IMG/VR virus record: IMGVR_UViG_3300046000_002700
Span: 1 to 22,968 of that record
Length of the DNA stretch: 22,968 bases
Strand: one strand, 5' to 3'
From: a virus
Under the pieces are notes generated by a model. That model made no database searches. It was not told the origin of the DNA and worked only from the letters and a program-made list of their open reading frames with translations. Numbering within the stretch: position 1 is the stretch's first letter; each line of letters begins with the position of its first letter. This document shows positions 6,719-14,306 of the stretch, piece after piece. The translations under genes and the position numbers were made by a program.

Positions 6719-7378
6719 TCAAATCGCTGCGAGTCTCTTTTGATTTGCATGGGAAAAATCATCTTGTTCAGAATCTGGAATGTGAAACCAAGAAGAACGG
6801 AGAGCAGAGCAAATGACCGTTGGTGCCGAGTTGATGGTAACGACCTGCCTTGCCTTTGCTATGTATGCGCAAAGCGTCTCGATTGAATCAAACTCACGCA
6901 TTCCGAGGTCTTTCTTTCCAACGCAAATCACAGGATTCCCATTCGCAATTATATGGGCAAGTTGAATGATTTTGGATGTGTCGTATCTGATGTTTTGCGA
7001 GTATCCAAGCGGGAAGCATAGAACCGAGTCCTGTATTATTGGAGGAACGCAAATTGCAGGAGCGTTTAAATGTATTTCCCTTGGTATTTCCTCTCCTTCT
7101 TCAATCAAATCCCAAATGTAATCAGCCCATTTTTTCCCGCTCGTTCTGAAATTATTATACCTATTCGGCCAAATCTGAAGATCAATCACCCTGTCGAAGT
7201 AATTCCTGTCAGAATCTGGACGGCAAGGCGCACAATAATCAACCGTCTCAAAAAGGTTGTGATATTCCTCGTTGCATTCAAATACAACCTCGTTTCCTAA
7301 TTTGTGAAAGTATTCAGCGATTGGAAGGCATCGCAAAATGTCGCCAAGTCGCAAGTGATAAATTATTAAAATTCTCAT
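6719..7378 (-). CDS. GT9-like (heptosyltransferase-type) glycosyltransferase, 219 aa
   Basis: The N-terminus MRILIIYHLRLGDILRCLPI matches the opening of ADP-heptose:LPS heptosyltransferases and other GT-B family 9 enzymes, where a basic residue and LGD start the first Rossmann fold. Late residues TLCAYIAKARQVVTINSAPT with VICSALRSS match the second GT-B half, which normally reads L..L...A...V..DSGP.HLA.A. At 219 aa it is much shorter than the usual 320-350 aa, so one lobe is reduced. It starts in a 4-nt overlap with the methyltransferase. It probably transfers or recognises a sugar within the cassette; loss of activity through shortening is possible. Donor and acceptor are unknown. Confidence 0.72.
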   Translation of the reverse strand: MRILIIYHLRLGDILRCLPIAEYFHKLGNEVVFECNEEYHNLFETVDYCAPCRPDSDRNYFDRVIDLQIWPNRYNNFRTSGKKWADYIWDLIEEGEEIPREIHLNAPAICVPPIIQDSVLCFPLGYSQNIRYDTSKIIQLAHIIANGNPVICVGKKDLGMREFDSIETLCAYIAKARQVVTINSAPTVICSALRSSWFHIPDSEQDDFSHANQKRLAAI

Positions 7379-7998
7379 ATTCTCTCAAACACCATTGAAA
7401 GGATGTTCTTGTTGCCGTCTTTTCGTATTGTATCCTCAATATCCGAGTCGATGATTGGCAAGAAATTGCAAGAGCGCATAATTGCTATCAGAGAATCTGT
7501 CTTGAAGTGGTGCAGGTGTTCGTCTTCTCGCCTGTGCTTCCAAGATTTGAACCAATCGTCCGATGGGTAATGGCAATGTGGAACAGAAATGACAACATAT
7601 CGGCAATTCAAATTTTCAATTGTTGGTGCTGGATTCTCGAAATGCTCTAACACGTCAAAAAATGTTACAACTTCCACGCCGATGCTAAAAATATCTTCAA
7701 CAAATTTAACCCCAGTTGGCGGCATTATTCCTGTGATGTCGTTTCCGAAGCAATGCGGGATGATGTTCTTTGCAGCGTCTAAAAACTCTCCGCTTCCATA
7801 GCCAACATCCAAAATTGAACTTGGAACATGGCCGATCGCCCCAACGATGAAGCCCAAACGCAAGTGCGCCATTTGCTGGCATTTCTCAGGATATTTTTTG
7901 TATCTGTCGGCAATGTATTTTTTGTCGTAGTTCGTTTTCTCTGCAATTTCAATCTGAGAAATCACACCGAATTCGTCTTTTCTGTAATTCTCAAGCAT
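7375..7998 (-). CDS. Class I SAM-dependent methyltransferase, 207 aa
   Basis: Start at ATG 7998, with GAAGGA about 9 nt upstream inside the end of the preceding gene; a longer frame to 8076 would overlap that gene by 86 nt. Motif I, ILDVGYGSGEF, is at residues 62-72 and binds S-adenosylmethionine. FFDVLEHFENP at 113-123 is the post-I acidic loop typical of Methyltransf_23-like enzymes. ISVPHCHYPSD and WKHRREDEHLHHF at 137-165 form a histidine-rich region seen in many sugar-cassette methyltransferases. There is no DNA-methylase catalytic motif (DPPY/NPPY or PC). Set between two glycosyltransferases, it most likely methylates a sugar or glycan; this is inference from context. Confidence 0.85.
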   Translation of the reverse strand: MLENYRKDEFGVISQIEIAEKTNYDKKYIADRYKKYPEKCQQMAHLRLGFIVGAIGHVPSSILDVGYGSGEFLDAAKNIIPHCFGNDITGIMPPTGVKFVEDIFSIGVEVVTFFDVLEHFENPAPTIENLNCRYVVISVPHCHYPSDDWFKSWKHRREDEHLHHFKTDSLIAIMRSCNFLPIIDSDIEDTIRKDGNKNILSMVFERI

Positions 7999-9667
7999 TG
8001 CCGTGGATTCCTTCAAATATCTTCTTTGCTCTGTTGTATTCCTCAACATCATTCCCTCGCTCATAAGTCGCGTCAAGCGGCCTATTCTCCCAAAACGGAT
8101 GATGATGAATTATTGCGATGTCCTTTGCCTCAACAATCGCATTATTTTTTGCTGCCCTAAATGTAAAGTCCGTGTCTGAGTAAACATTTTTGAAGGCAGG
8201 GTTAAAAAGCCCATGCTTTTCAAAATATGGTTTTGTCAGGATCGCCATGCACAACAATTCGTCTTTTCTGTATCCATCAGAAATGCGAAGAACTTGTTCC
8301 TTTGTAATATCAAGCCTCGCTTCAATCATTTCATCCCATGCGGGAGGGCATTCCCAATCATCCGACAACTGAATAATTATGTCCCCGATACATTCTTTCG
8401 CACCTAAATTCCACGCACCGACTGAATATCCGTTATCCTTCTGAATTATGTGCCTAAATCTTTGAAGAGTTTTTGATTTTTCATCGTCCTCATCAAAAAC
8501 AAAGATATGCTCGATCCTTTCTGGATGTTTTGCCCTTGCAAACCACATTGCCATTGCCTGAGTTGCGACTAACGGTCTGCCCCTTGTGGCATGAATCAAG
8601 GATATTTTGGGAAGTGCGGAAGAATTCAGAACCGACATTTCAAATCCCTTCGCTTCATCGCCTCGTCCCAATTCTCGTAAGCACCACGCTTTTAGGTGTT
8701 GAGCCTTCCACGTATACCACTCTTCTCTGTGCGTCCACTGCTTAAAGCTTGGAACAGGAATCTTCAGCATTTCCTCAACAAGTAACAACGCCTCTTCTGG
8801 CTTTTTGTTATCAAGCAAAGTTGAAGCTTCCAATCCGTATGCCTCGCGCCTGTTTGGTTCTAATGCTCTCGCCTGTTTTACAAGGCGCAATGCCGTTTCC
8901 TCTGTTGTCAGCATCGAGCAATTCATAAGCGTCTCGTATTTATGAACGCCATCAAGGTCGATCATCGCTAATGCCTCAGAACCATACTTTGCAGACTCGG
9001 CATGGTTTCCGGTGATGAAGTTTTCGTAATGAAGGTAAAATTTGTAATGCGATGACATTTTGTCGTTGTGCATCAAAATCCGCTTGTTCCTTTCGTTGCT
9101 TGGCCGAACGCCGATTGGAGGTTGATGAACAATCTCAAGGTCGCGCCTCATGTATAGCTTCACGTCATTTGTAGGTTGGACATTTTCGTGAATCGGGCGA
9201 TGCCACCATCCCGTTTTGTAACGGAAGAACCTCTCCCTCGGAGCGCGCTTGTTTTGCTCTGCAATTACATAGTCTGTAAGAATCCATTGGAAGTCTGACG
9301 GGCAATCTTGCAACGCTTTTAGGTGAGGTTCTGCCATCTCCGGCATGAGAACATCGTCGCAGTCCGCCCACATTGACCACCCATCGACTCCTGCAAGCTC
9401 GTAGGCTTGTGCGAACGCTTGATTCCTTGCCGCTCCAAAATCATCCAAGTGAGCCCACTCGGCAACAAGTGGAGAGTTAAAATATTCCCCCACATAACAC
9501 CCAAGCTTTTTTGCAATGCTTAACGTCTTGTCTGGCTCAAGTGAACCAATCGCTCGGATGATTACAATTTCATCGCAAATTTGTTGAAGTGACTTTACGC
9601 ATCGCTCGATCCTTGGCTCTTCATTGCCGCAAATCAGCCCAGCTACCAACTTATTTTTTCGGTTCAT
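7991..9667 (-). CDS. Two-domain glycosyltransferase (two GT-A/GT2 folds), 558 aa
   Basis: ATG 9667 opens MNRKNKLVAGLICGNEE, a usual GT2 beginning; the longer frame upstream reads through the terminator and is rejected. Domain one (about 1-200) has the metal-binding acidic motif WADCDD at 100-105 and a conserved WWHRPIHEN segment. Residues about 205-345 are helical and TPR-like (ALEPNRREAYGLEASTLLDN, then EEALLLVEEML). Domain two (about 353-558) begins KISLIHATRGRP, has FDEDDEKS, then QLSDDWECPPAWD and YSDTDFTFRA, a second GT-A fold. Such double enzymes can add two sugars or make a repeat. It leads the three-gene sugar cassette and follows the capsid terminator. Targets could be the virion, host surface glycans, or a nucleotide-linked sugar. 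Confidence 0.87.
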   Translation of the reverse strand: MNRKNKLVAGLICGNEEPRIERCVKSLQQICDEIVIIRAIGSLEPDKTLSIAKKLGCYVGEYFNSPLVAEWAHLDDFGAARNQAFAQAYELAGVDGWSMWADCDDVLMPEMAEPHLKALQDCPSDFQWILTDYVIAEQNKRAPRERFFRYKTGWWHRPIHENVQPTNDVKLYMRRDLEIVHQPPIGVRPSNERNKRILMHNDKMSSHYKFYLHYENFITGNHAESAKYGSEALAMIDLDGVHKYETLMNCSMLTTEETALRLVKQARALEPNRREAYGLEASTLLDNKKPEEALLLVEEMLKIPVPSFKQWTHREEWYTWKAQHLKAWCLRELGRGDEAKGFEMSVLNSSALPKISLIHATRGRPLVATQAMAMWFARAKHPERIEHIFVFDEDDEKSKTLQRFRHIIQKDNGYSVGAWNLGAKECIGDIIIQLSDDWECPPAWDEMIEARLDITKEQVLRISDGYRKDELLCMAILTKPYFEKHGLFNPAFKNVYSDTDFTFRAAKNNAIVEAKDIAIIHHHPFWENRPLDATYERGNDVEEYNRAKKIFEGIHGNA

Positions 9668-9689
9668 ATCTATTTCGGGTTTTATGTCA

Positions 9690-9721
9690 AAAGCAAAACC
9701 CCGCTCCGTATGGAGCGGGGT
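9690..9721 (-). terminator. Intrinsic terminator after the major capsid gene
   Basis: A perfect 10-bp GC-rich stem, ACCCCGCTCC (9698-9707) and GGAGCGGGGT (9712-9721), closes on a 4-nt loop. On the minus strand it is followed by TTTTGCTTTTG, a U-rich tract. It lies 35 nt beyond the major capsid stop at 9757 and 30 nt before the glycosyltransferase start. It should end most capsid transcripts and lower or separate expression of the sugar cassette and tail genes. Confidence 0.85.
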
Positions 9722-9756
9722 ATATGAACCCAAACATAACACACTAAACCTACATA

Positions 9757-10710
9757 TCAGGCAAATCCTGTGGTGATGCGAATGATGCTCGATCCGTCGA
9801 TAACTTTCTCAGCGGAGTTCTGACGAACGCGAAGAACATCTGCGCGGCGTGCCTCATCGCGGTAGGTCTCGGAAACAAATGGAACAGGAGAATCCTGCGC
9901 CCAGATGATTGTGCGACCGAATCCGCCACCAGCAAAGTCACCGCCAACGGTGTTACAAAGCGCAAGGTAGGTGTTCGACCAGAGGAATCCGCCAGAATAA
10001 GGTTGTCCTTTTTTGGCTTGATTCTTTGCACCGCGACCAACAAGAACGCGATCCACTCCAACTGCCGCAGCGAGTTCTGCCTCATTCAGCAAGCGGCTTT
10101 GATTTGTGGCAACAACACCGAAGAATTGGTTTTGCACAAATGTCGAGCGGCGAATGCGCTCAAAAACAGGTTGTGACATAACCAATGTGTTCGGAAGCAC
10201 ACCATACTTGGCGAGTTCCAGCTTTGCTGCTGCAACATCTCCAGGGACATTGAAACTGGTGATGTTCGCTTCTGTGTAGGCGGCTGTTGCGGAGATCGCA
10301 GTCAAACCATTAGCGGCGAAGGTTGCTGTAGCAACGCGAGCCTCATGGCTGATTTGGATTTGGCGCAGGAGCATCGCGGCGATATTCACTTCAGTATCGA
10401 AGAATCTGTCGAGGTCGCGGCGATTGGAGTCTGGAAGAACCTCTTCAAGACCGTATTCAATCGCATCGTATGTATCGCTTGCGAAACGGCGACTTGTGCG
10501 AGCGTAGCCAGAACCAGCGGCAACCTTCAATGCGTCATCGTTGAGCAGTTCAGCATCGCCAAGGTTCAGTTTCAGATATGCGCCAGAGCGAACATCTGCG
10601 CTATAAATTGGCATCACTTCCGTGCCAATGAAAAGATTGTTATTGTTGCTGAGTCCCTCAAAGACCGCTTGAGCAATGTCAGCGCGAATGGTTGTGTATG
10701 ATAGTGCCAT
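9757..10710 (-). CDS. Major capsid protein, 317 aa
   Basis: The protein starts MALSYTTIRADIAQAVFEGL, without signal or membrane segments, and has the mixed alpha/beta text of an HK97-fold shell subunit. Residues near 90-125 (SDTYDAIEYGLEEVLPDSN, then EVNIAAMLLRQIQISHEARV) suggest the long spine helix. SGGFLWSNTYLALCNT and IIWAQDSPVPFVSETYRDEAR in the C-terminal third look like strands of the P and A domains. The order portal, protease/scaffold, decoration, this gene, terminator is the classic head operon. The leader TTTTAATTTT before ATG lacks a Shine-Dalgarno, unusual for a gene expected to be highly translated. I cannot assign a specific capsid family beyond the HK97 fold. Confidence 0.88.
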   Translation of the reverse strand: MALSYTTIRADIAQAVFEGLSNNNNLFIGTEVMPIYSADVRSGAYLKLNLGDAELLNDDALKVAAGSGYARTSRRFASDTYDAIEYGLEEVLPDSNRRDLDRFFDTEVNIAAMLLRQIQISHEARVATATFAANGLTAISATAAYTEANITSFNVPGDVAAAKLELAKYGVLPNTLVMSQPVFERIRRSTFVQNQFFGVVATNQSRLLNEAELAAAVGVDRVLVGRGAKNQAKKGQPYSGGFLWSNTYLALCNTVGGDFAGGGFGRTIIWAQDSPVPFVSETYRDEARRADVLRVRQNSAEKVIDGSSIIRITTGFA

Positions 10711-10722
10711 AAAATTAAAAGG

Positions 10723-11088
10723 TTACTGATTGAATTTAGGGACGTATTCGACAACATCACCAGCGACTCCGCTGTTGATAGCAACGCCCAAAGTTACGGT
10801 GCTTGCATTTGCGTAAACACCAAGGATGCCGCCGCCTGTGATAGCGTAAACGGTATTCCCAGCGGTAACGCTAACGCCAGAGGTCACAATTCCGAATTGC
10901 GAGGCGAAGAACAATTTCACGCTGCCTTGATCGTTTGCGGCAACGTCATCTTGAAGCACTCCAATTGCGGAAGCACCTGTTGCCGCAATTTGAGCGGCGT
11001 TATCCCCGCTGATTGCAACGAGGCTGTTTGCTGTTACGGCTGCGGCGAAGTTAAAACTCCGGAAGCCATTGTCATTTTGTGTTGCCAT
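10723..11088 (-). CDS. Capsid decoration (head stabilising) protein, DUF2190-like, 121 aa
   Basis: A small protein rich in A, G, V and S (MATQNDNGFRSFNFAAAVTA; then GASAIGVLQDDVAANDQGSV; then VSVTAGNTVYAITGGGILG). This text resembles the DUF2190 or capsid cement family, with a GVL..D....G..V.V motif and a strand-rich core. Such proteins sit on the outer shell and stabilise heads after expansion. Position between protease/scaffold and major capsid genes is exactly as expected. The stop is 12 nt before the capsid start. The leader reads TAATTTTAATTT with no Shine-Dalgarno, like that of the capsid gene. Confidence 0.82.
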   Translation of the reverse strand: MATQNDNGFRSFNFAAAVTANSLVAISGDNAAQIAATGASAIGVLQDDVAANDQGSVKLFFASQFGIVTSGVSVTAGNTVYAITGGGILGVYANASTVTLGVAINSGVAGDVVEYVPKFNQ

Positions 11089-11097
11089 AAATTAAAA

Positions 11098-11949
11098 TTA
11101 GAAATTGAGTTCGTTATTATCGCGTGCTGCGATGTATTCGGTTGGGTGGTTTGCCATGGCAAACTTGATTGCGGCTGTGCGACTGCCGAGTTCCTTGGTT
11201 TTCTCAACGATCAAACCCTTGAGAGAAAAATCAGCTTTCTTATCCTCAACGGCAACCGATGCCTTAACTGGCATTGCGCCAAAGTTGGAAATGATGCGGT
11301 CGAGTTTTGCTTCAAGCTTTTCAGCAACTCCCATTACCTCGATGACTTCATCTTTCATCGGAGCGGCTGGCATCATTGCTTCCATTTGAGTCTTGTAGGT
11401 GAGCATCGTCTCTTCCAAGGCGTCCATACGCTTTGCGAGTTCAACAATTGTTACTCCCTCTTCGGAATCGGGCATATCTGGTGTTTCGGTTGTTTCAGCC
11501 ATTTCCATGTGAGAATTGTCAACTGGCTTTGCCGTAAAGCTGAAAAGCCCTGTCGCGTTTGCCGCTGGCGTTTGAACTAAATCAGCGGAATAAAGCTCTT
11601 CGCAGCTTGCAAAAAACATTCCATTTGATTCGCGTGTTGGTCCGCTAAATGAAATTGAGATTCCGAATGTATCTGGAAGTTTTGTGGAGATTTCCAAGAC
11701 ATATTCCTTCATCGGAGAAGACTCCAAAAGGTTTAGATCGGCAACCAACTTGTCGTTTTCAATGCGGAAGTTGGTGCAATATCCAACGATGTCTCTGATC
11801 CCTGCCCCGTGATCGAGATTCACTTTAACCCCGCCCCTATAAGATTCAGCGCAGCCCTTTACCTCAAGCAAAGTTTGACTATCGACATAAATCCCATGTC
11901 CCTTTGCCTCACCGATTGAAATTACAGATACGCCTTCAATTACATTCAT
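11098..11949 (-). CDS. Head maturation protease fused to scaffold region, 283 aa
   Basis: Residues 1-145 look like a phage prohead serine protease: VNLDHGAG holds the likely catalytic H47, and FGISISFSG at 95-103 holds the likely serine (S98 or S100), followed by ELYSADLVQTPAANATGLF, a usual closing segment. Residues about 150-235 are acidic and then helical with heptads (AKRMDALEETMLTYKTQMEAM, then AEKLEAKLDRIISNF), as expected of a scaffold domain. The C-terminal tail (EKTKELGSRTAAIKFAM) may bind the capsid subunit. The protein would guide shell assembly and then cut itself and possibly capsid N-termini. The start codon lies within a 10-bp hairpin described separately. Catalytic residues are my assignment by pattern and need structural support. 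Confidence 0.85.
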   Translation of the reverse strand: MNVIEGVSVISIGEAKGHGIYVDSQTLLEVKGCAESYRGGVKVNLDHGAGIRDIVGYCTNFRIENDKLVADLNLLESSPMKEYVLEISTKLPDTFGISISFSGPTRESNGMFFASCEELYSADLVQTPAANATGLFSFTAKPVDNSHMEMAETTETPDMPDSEEGVTIVELAKRMDALEETMLTYKTQMEAMMPAAPMKDEVIEVMGVAEKLEAKLDRIISNFGAMPVKASVAVEDKKADFSLKGLIVEKTKELGSRTAAIKFAMANHPTEYIAARDNNELNF

Positions 11950-11965
11950 GCTACGGCATGAATGT
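11942..11965 (-). promoter_or_regulatory. 10-bp hairpin that contains the protease/scaffold start codon
   Basis: The perfect inverted repeat ACATTCATGC (11942-11951) and GCATGAATGT (11956-11965) has a 4-nt loop. In the minus-strand RNA the start codon ATG (11949-11947) is in the 3' arm, paired with the 5' arm. It lies between the portal stop at 11971 and the protease start. Pairing could limit initiation unless a ribosome finishing the portal opens the stem, coupling protease/scaffold output to portal translation. No T-run follows, so it is not a terminator. Confidence 0.55.
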
Positions 11966-11970
11966 CAAAA

Positions 11971-13956
11971 TTACTTTTCTTCGCGCATTTTTTCAGCTCT
12001 CCCTCTTGCCCAAGTTTGCCCAGCATCCCCCCCCCACAACGCCCAAGCAATTCGGCCATTTGATGGGAATCCGTCTTCGTTCGGCGTGAATCCTTTCCCT
12101 TTTTTATCTACCTCATGGCGTGAAAAAAAAGAGTGCATTCTTTTCACCGTATCGTCGGAAAGGTCTTTACCATTTGAAATATCTCTCGCTCTGGCCACGC
12201 CAACAAGCGTCCCGCCCCTTCCAAATTTTCTACGCCATTCAAGCCCCTTCTTTGCTTCAGAAATCATTCCTGCGGTCGGTTTGTTTTCATCGGCAAATCC
12301 TGTTGGAATTTGCGGTTGTGGCGTTGCGCTTTGCGGTGCCGTTTTTATGAAGGCATCGATAGCGACATCATCCAATCCGAACACCGATTTCATCAGAACC
12401 GCAGCTTGAGCAGATGTTAATTGACCGCCAGCCATTGCCGAAATAAGTAACATCAGGGATTGAGTGCCACCAATGCCGATCGTCTCAATCAATGGTGCGG
12501 CACCATCGGTATCCAACGAATCAATAACCGTCTCGGGAACTGAATCAGAAATTCTAATTGGCTGTAATCCAAATTCTTGTCCCAAATCTTTTATTATTGA
12601 AGCCTCTTTTGCTCTTGCCCGTAATGCCTCTTCGTAATCTTCGCCTGAGTCGGCATAAATCTGCGATGCTGTTTTTAGCCCAGCCTTCCAAAGTGCAATA
12701 TCTGCGCTTGCCTCACGCCCGTAATCAATGCTCACCTTTGCTGGCCAACACCATCTTCCATCAAGAATATATTCGGAGTCTGGAAGCAATCCTCGGGACA
12801 CCGCATCCAGCAAGATAATATTTTTTATCTTGTTCAGAAATTGGCTTTCCAACAAACCCCTCCAACGGAGAAAAGTTCGCTCGGCCATTGCTGCGTCCAT
12901 GCGAGCCATTGGGCCGCTTTTATCAGCGTCATAGGCGAATCCATAGGGAAGGCCAACCGCCATGCAAATATGAGCTTGGATCAGCTTTATGAACTCCCCG
13001 AATGCGCCTGTCGGACGATCCGACTTGAACATTTCCATTTTCTCTCCCGCTGAAAGATAATTGACGGTCGCAGGGTCGAGGCTTTGCAATCTGGTTGTTT
13101 GCCCCTGATCGTTTGGAGCAGAACGGGAAAAGTAATCAGATGGATCAGCGGAACCTAATTCTGTCGTGATAATGCCGCTCTGGTATGAAGCGTATTTGAT
13201 TGCCATCACTTCGGCTTTGATTGCCTCTTGCAAGTCTCTCGTTGCGTTCAATGCTGCGGCGAATGCTGATCTGCCGCGATATTCATCAAGTCGCGTAGCA
13301 TCAAAAATGTGAATAAATTCCTCTGCCGCAATGTCTGTTGGTGAAACGAATTGATTGTTAATCGTCCTCTGGAAAATCGTGTAAGAAAATGGTCTGCCAT
13401 ACTCATCAACATTGATTCCACCAATGTATTTATCCGTGTCAGTCCTGTCATAAGGTGATCCGATGCGATCAGCCTCAACCGATTGAAGTCTTAAATTTTC
13501 CCCATCACGAACAATGATAAATCCGCAGTCTCCGTCTCGGAGCGTTGCGATTGTAGCGAGTTGAAGCAATGCCGTGAAGTCATGCCGCCTCAAGAAATCA
13601 CATTCTTTGCACCACTTTTCCCAATATGCTTCGATCTGCGAATCAATAACCTTGTCGCCTGTTCGTGCCTGATAGCCAATCCGACCAGCAACATAGGTCG
13701 AGAATTTTAGCAGGATTGATTTAACTGGTGAAAAGTTGTCCGCGAGGTCTCTTGCTGCGCGAATGAGAGAATACCTTTCCCTTGTTCCCGATGTGTCTTC
13801 TGCCCCTGATATGTTCCTTGGAATCCCCCGCTTGTCACTTATCAACGCAGAATCAAATCTTCCGAAGTTTCGCAGTCTTGACTGCTCGACCATTCTGTTG
13901 AGTGCCAGTTTTGGCGAAATAAACGAGATCGCTTTTGTGATAAAATCTTTTTCCAT
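11971..13956 (-). CDS. Portal protein (lambda B type) with extra C-terminal domain, 661 aa
   Basis: Start at ATG 13956 overlaps the gpW-like stop by one base (TAATG). Residues 1-530 read as a lambda-type portal: RYSLIRAARDLADNFSPVKS near the start, GDCGFIIVRDGENLRLQSVE, then AEEFIHIFDATRLDEYRGRS, and GLPYGFAYDADKSGPMARMD near residue 330-350, all typical of this family, which forms the twelve-part ring for DNA passage. Residues 560-661 (GLEWRRKFGRGGTLVGVARA, then SFFSRHEVDKKGKGF and GRIAWALWGGDAG) form a separate domain. I recall it in other phage structural proteins without a known role. The usual lambda portal is about 530 aa, so the extra length equals this domain. Packaging partner is the terminase upstream. 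Confidence 0.93.
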   Translation of the reverse strand: MEKDFITKAISFISPKLALNRMVEQSRLRNFGRFDSALISDKRGIPRNISGAEDTSGTRERYSLIRAARDLADNFSPVKSILLKFSTYVAGRIGYQARTGDKVIDSQIEAYWEKWCKECDFLRRHDFTALLQLATIATLRDGDCGFIIVRDGENLRLQSVEADRIGSPYDRTDTDKYIGGINVDEYGRPFSYTIFQRTINNQFVSPTDIAAEEFIHIFDATRLDEYRGRSAFAAALNATRDLQEAIKAEVMAIKYASYQSGIITTELGSADPSDYFSRSAPNDQGQTTRLQSLDPATVNYLSAGEKMEMFKSDRPTGAFGEFIKLIQAHICMAVGLPYGFAYDADKSGPMARMDAAMAERTFLRWRGLLESQFLNKIKNIILLDAVSRGLLPDSEYILDGRWCWPAKVSIDYGREASADIALWKAGLKTASQIYADSGEDYEEALRARAKEASIIKDLGQEFGLQPIRISDSVPETVIDSLDTDGAAPLIETIGIGGTQSLMLLISAMAGGQLTSAQAAVLMKSVFGLDDVAIDAFIKTAPQSATPQPQIPTGFADENKPTAGMISEAKKGLEWRRKFGRGGTLVGVARARDISNGKDLSDDTVKRMHSFFSRHEVDKKGKGFTPNEDGFPSNGRIAWALWGGDAGQTWARGRAEKMREEK

Positions 13957-14204
13957 TATGGTCGTTGGGTGGGGAATGTTGAAACGAATCTTTTTACACG
14001 ATTGCCTGATACCGCATCAATCGCGGCCTGAAGTTCTTTGATGGTTTGCGAAACTTCGGCAAGATTTGCCCTCGTGAAGCTGCGCCCCGCTATGCTGTAA
14101 GATGCTCCCGCAACTGCGATTGCTTTTAGGCAAGCGATAAAGTCCGTTTGCAATTCTTGCAGGGTCGCAAGAGGCAATCCGAAGAATGATTTCTGTAATC
14201 CCAT
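13956..14204 (-). CDS. gpW-like head-to-tail connector, 82 aa
   Basis: The text LQELQTDFIACLKAIAVAGA, then SIAGRSFTRANLAEVSQTIKEL matches the pattern of lambda gpW and related small connectors: an N-terminal helix, a glycine-rich turn, GRSFTRANL, and a second helix. gpW joins the portal-filled head to the neck. The size fits (gpW is about 68 aa), and the gene sits right before the portal as in lambda, where W lies between A and B. The stop overlaps the portal start by one base. Confidence 0.8.
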   Translation of the reverse strand: MGLQKSFFGLPLATLQELQTDFIACLKAIAVAGASYSIAGRSFTRANLAEVSQTIKELQAAIDAVSGNRVKRFVSTFPTQRP

Positions 14205-14220
14205 TTGTTGGTGTGTTATG

Positions 14221-14304
14221 TCAATTTATTGCGTCCCTGCATTGCCTCGATAACAAGCAGTCTTCCGTCCAATAATCGCAAACAGCATTTAGTGCGTCAA
14301 GCAT
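14221..14304 (-). CDS. Possible 27-aa peptide gene in the gap before gpW
   Basis: ATG 14304 begins 2 nt after the stop of the RHH-like gene and runs for 27 codons to TGA 14221, ending 16 nt before the gpW start. The peptide begins MLDALNAVCDYWTEDCLL and has three cysteines. It fills an otherwise empty 102-nt gap in a region where every other gene is nearly contiguous, and its start spacing fits coupling. No homology or ribosome site supports it, so it may be chance. Confidence 0.3.
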   Translation of the reverse strand: MLDALNAVCDYWTEDCLLSRQCRDAIN

Positions 14305-14306
14305 TT

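Noticed and set aside
9685-9690. TTGACA hexamer on the minus strand after the capsid terminator
   Set aside because: No convincing -10 element follows at 16-18 nt; the nearest candidate overlaps the start codon of the glycosyltransferase.
7991-9742. Longer start for the two-domain glycosyltransferase at 9742
   Set aside because: The extra 25 residues are encoded by the terminator hairpin and do not look like a protein N-terminus; ATG 9667 begins a standard GT2 opening.
9750-10085. Minus-strand 111-codon frame at the end of the capsid gene
   Set aside because: It is an alternative frame inside the major capsid gene without independent support.
10897-11580. Plus-strand open frame of 227 codons
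   Set aside because: It lies antisense to the decoration and protease genes, whose products are recognisable; its sequence is cysteine-rich and random-looking.
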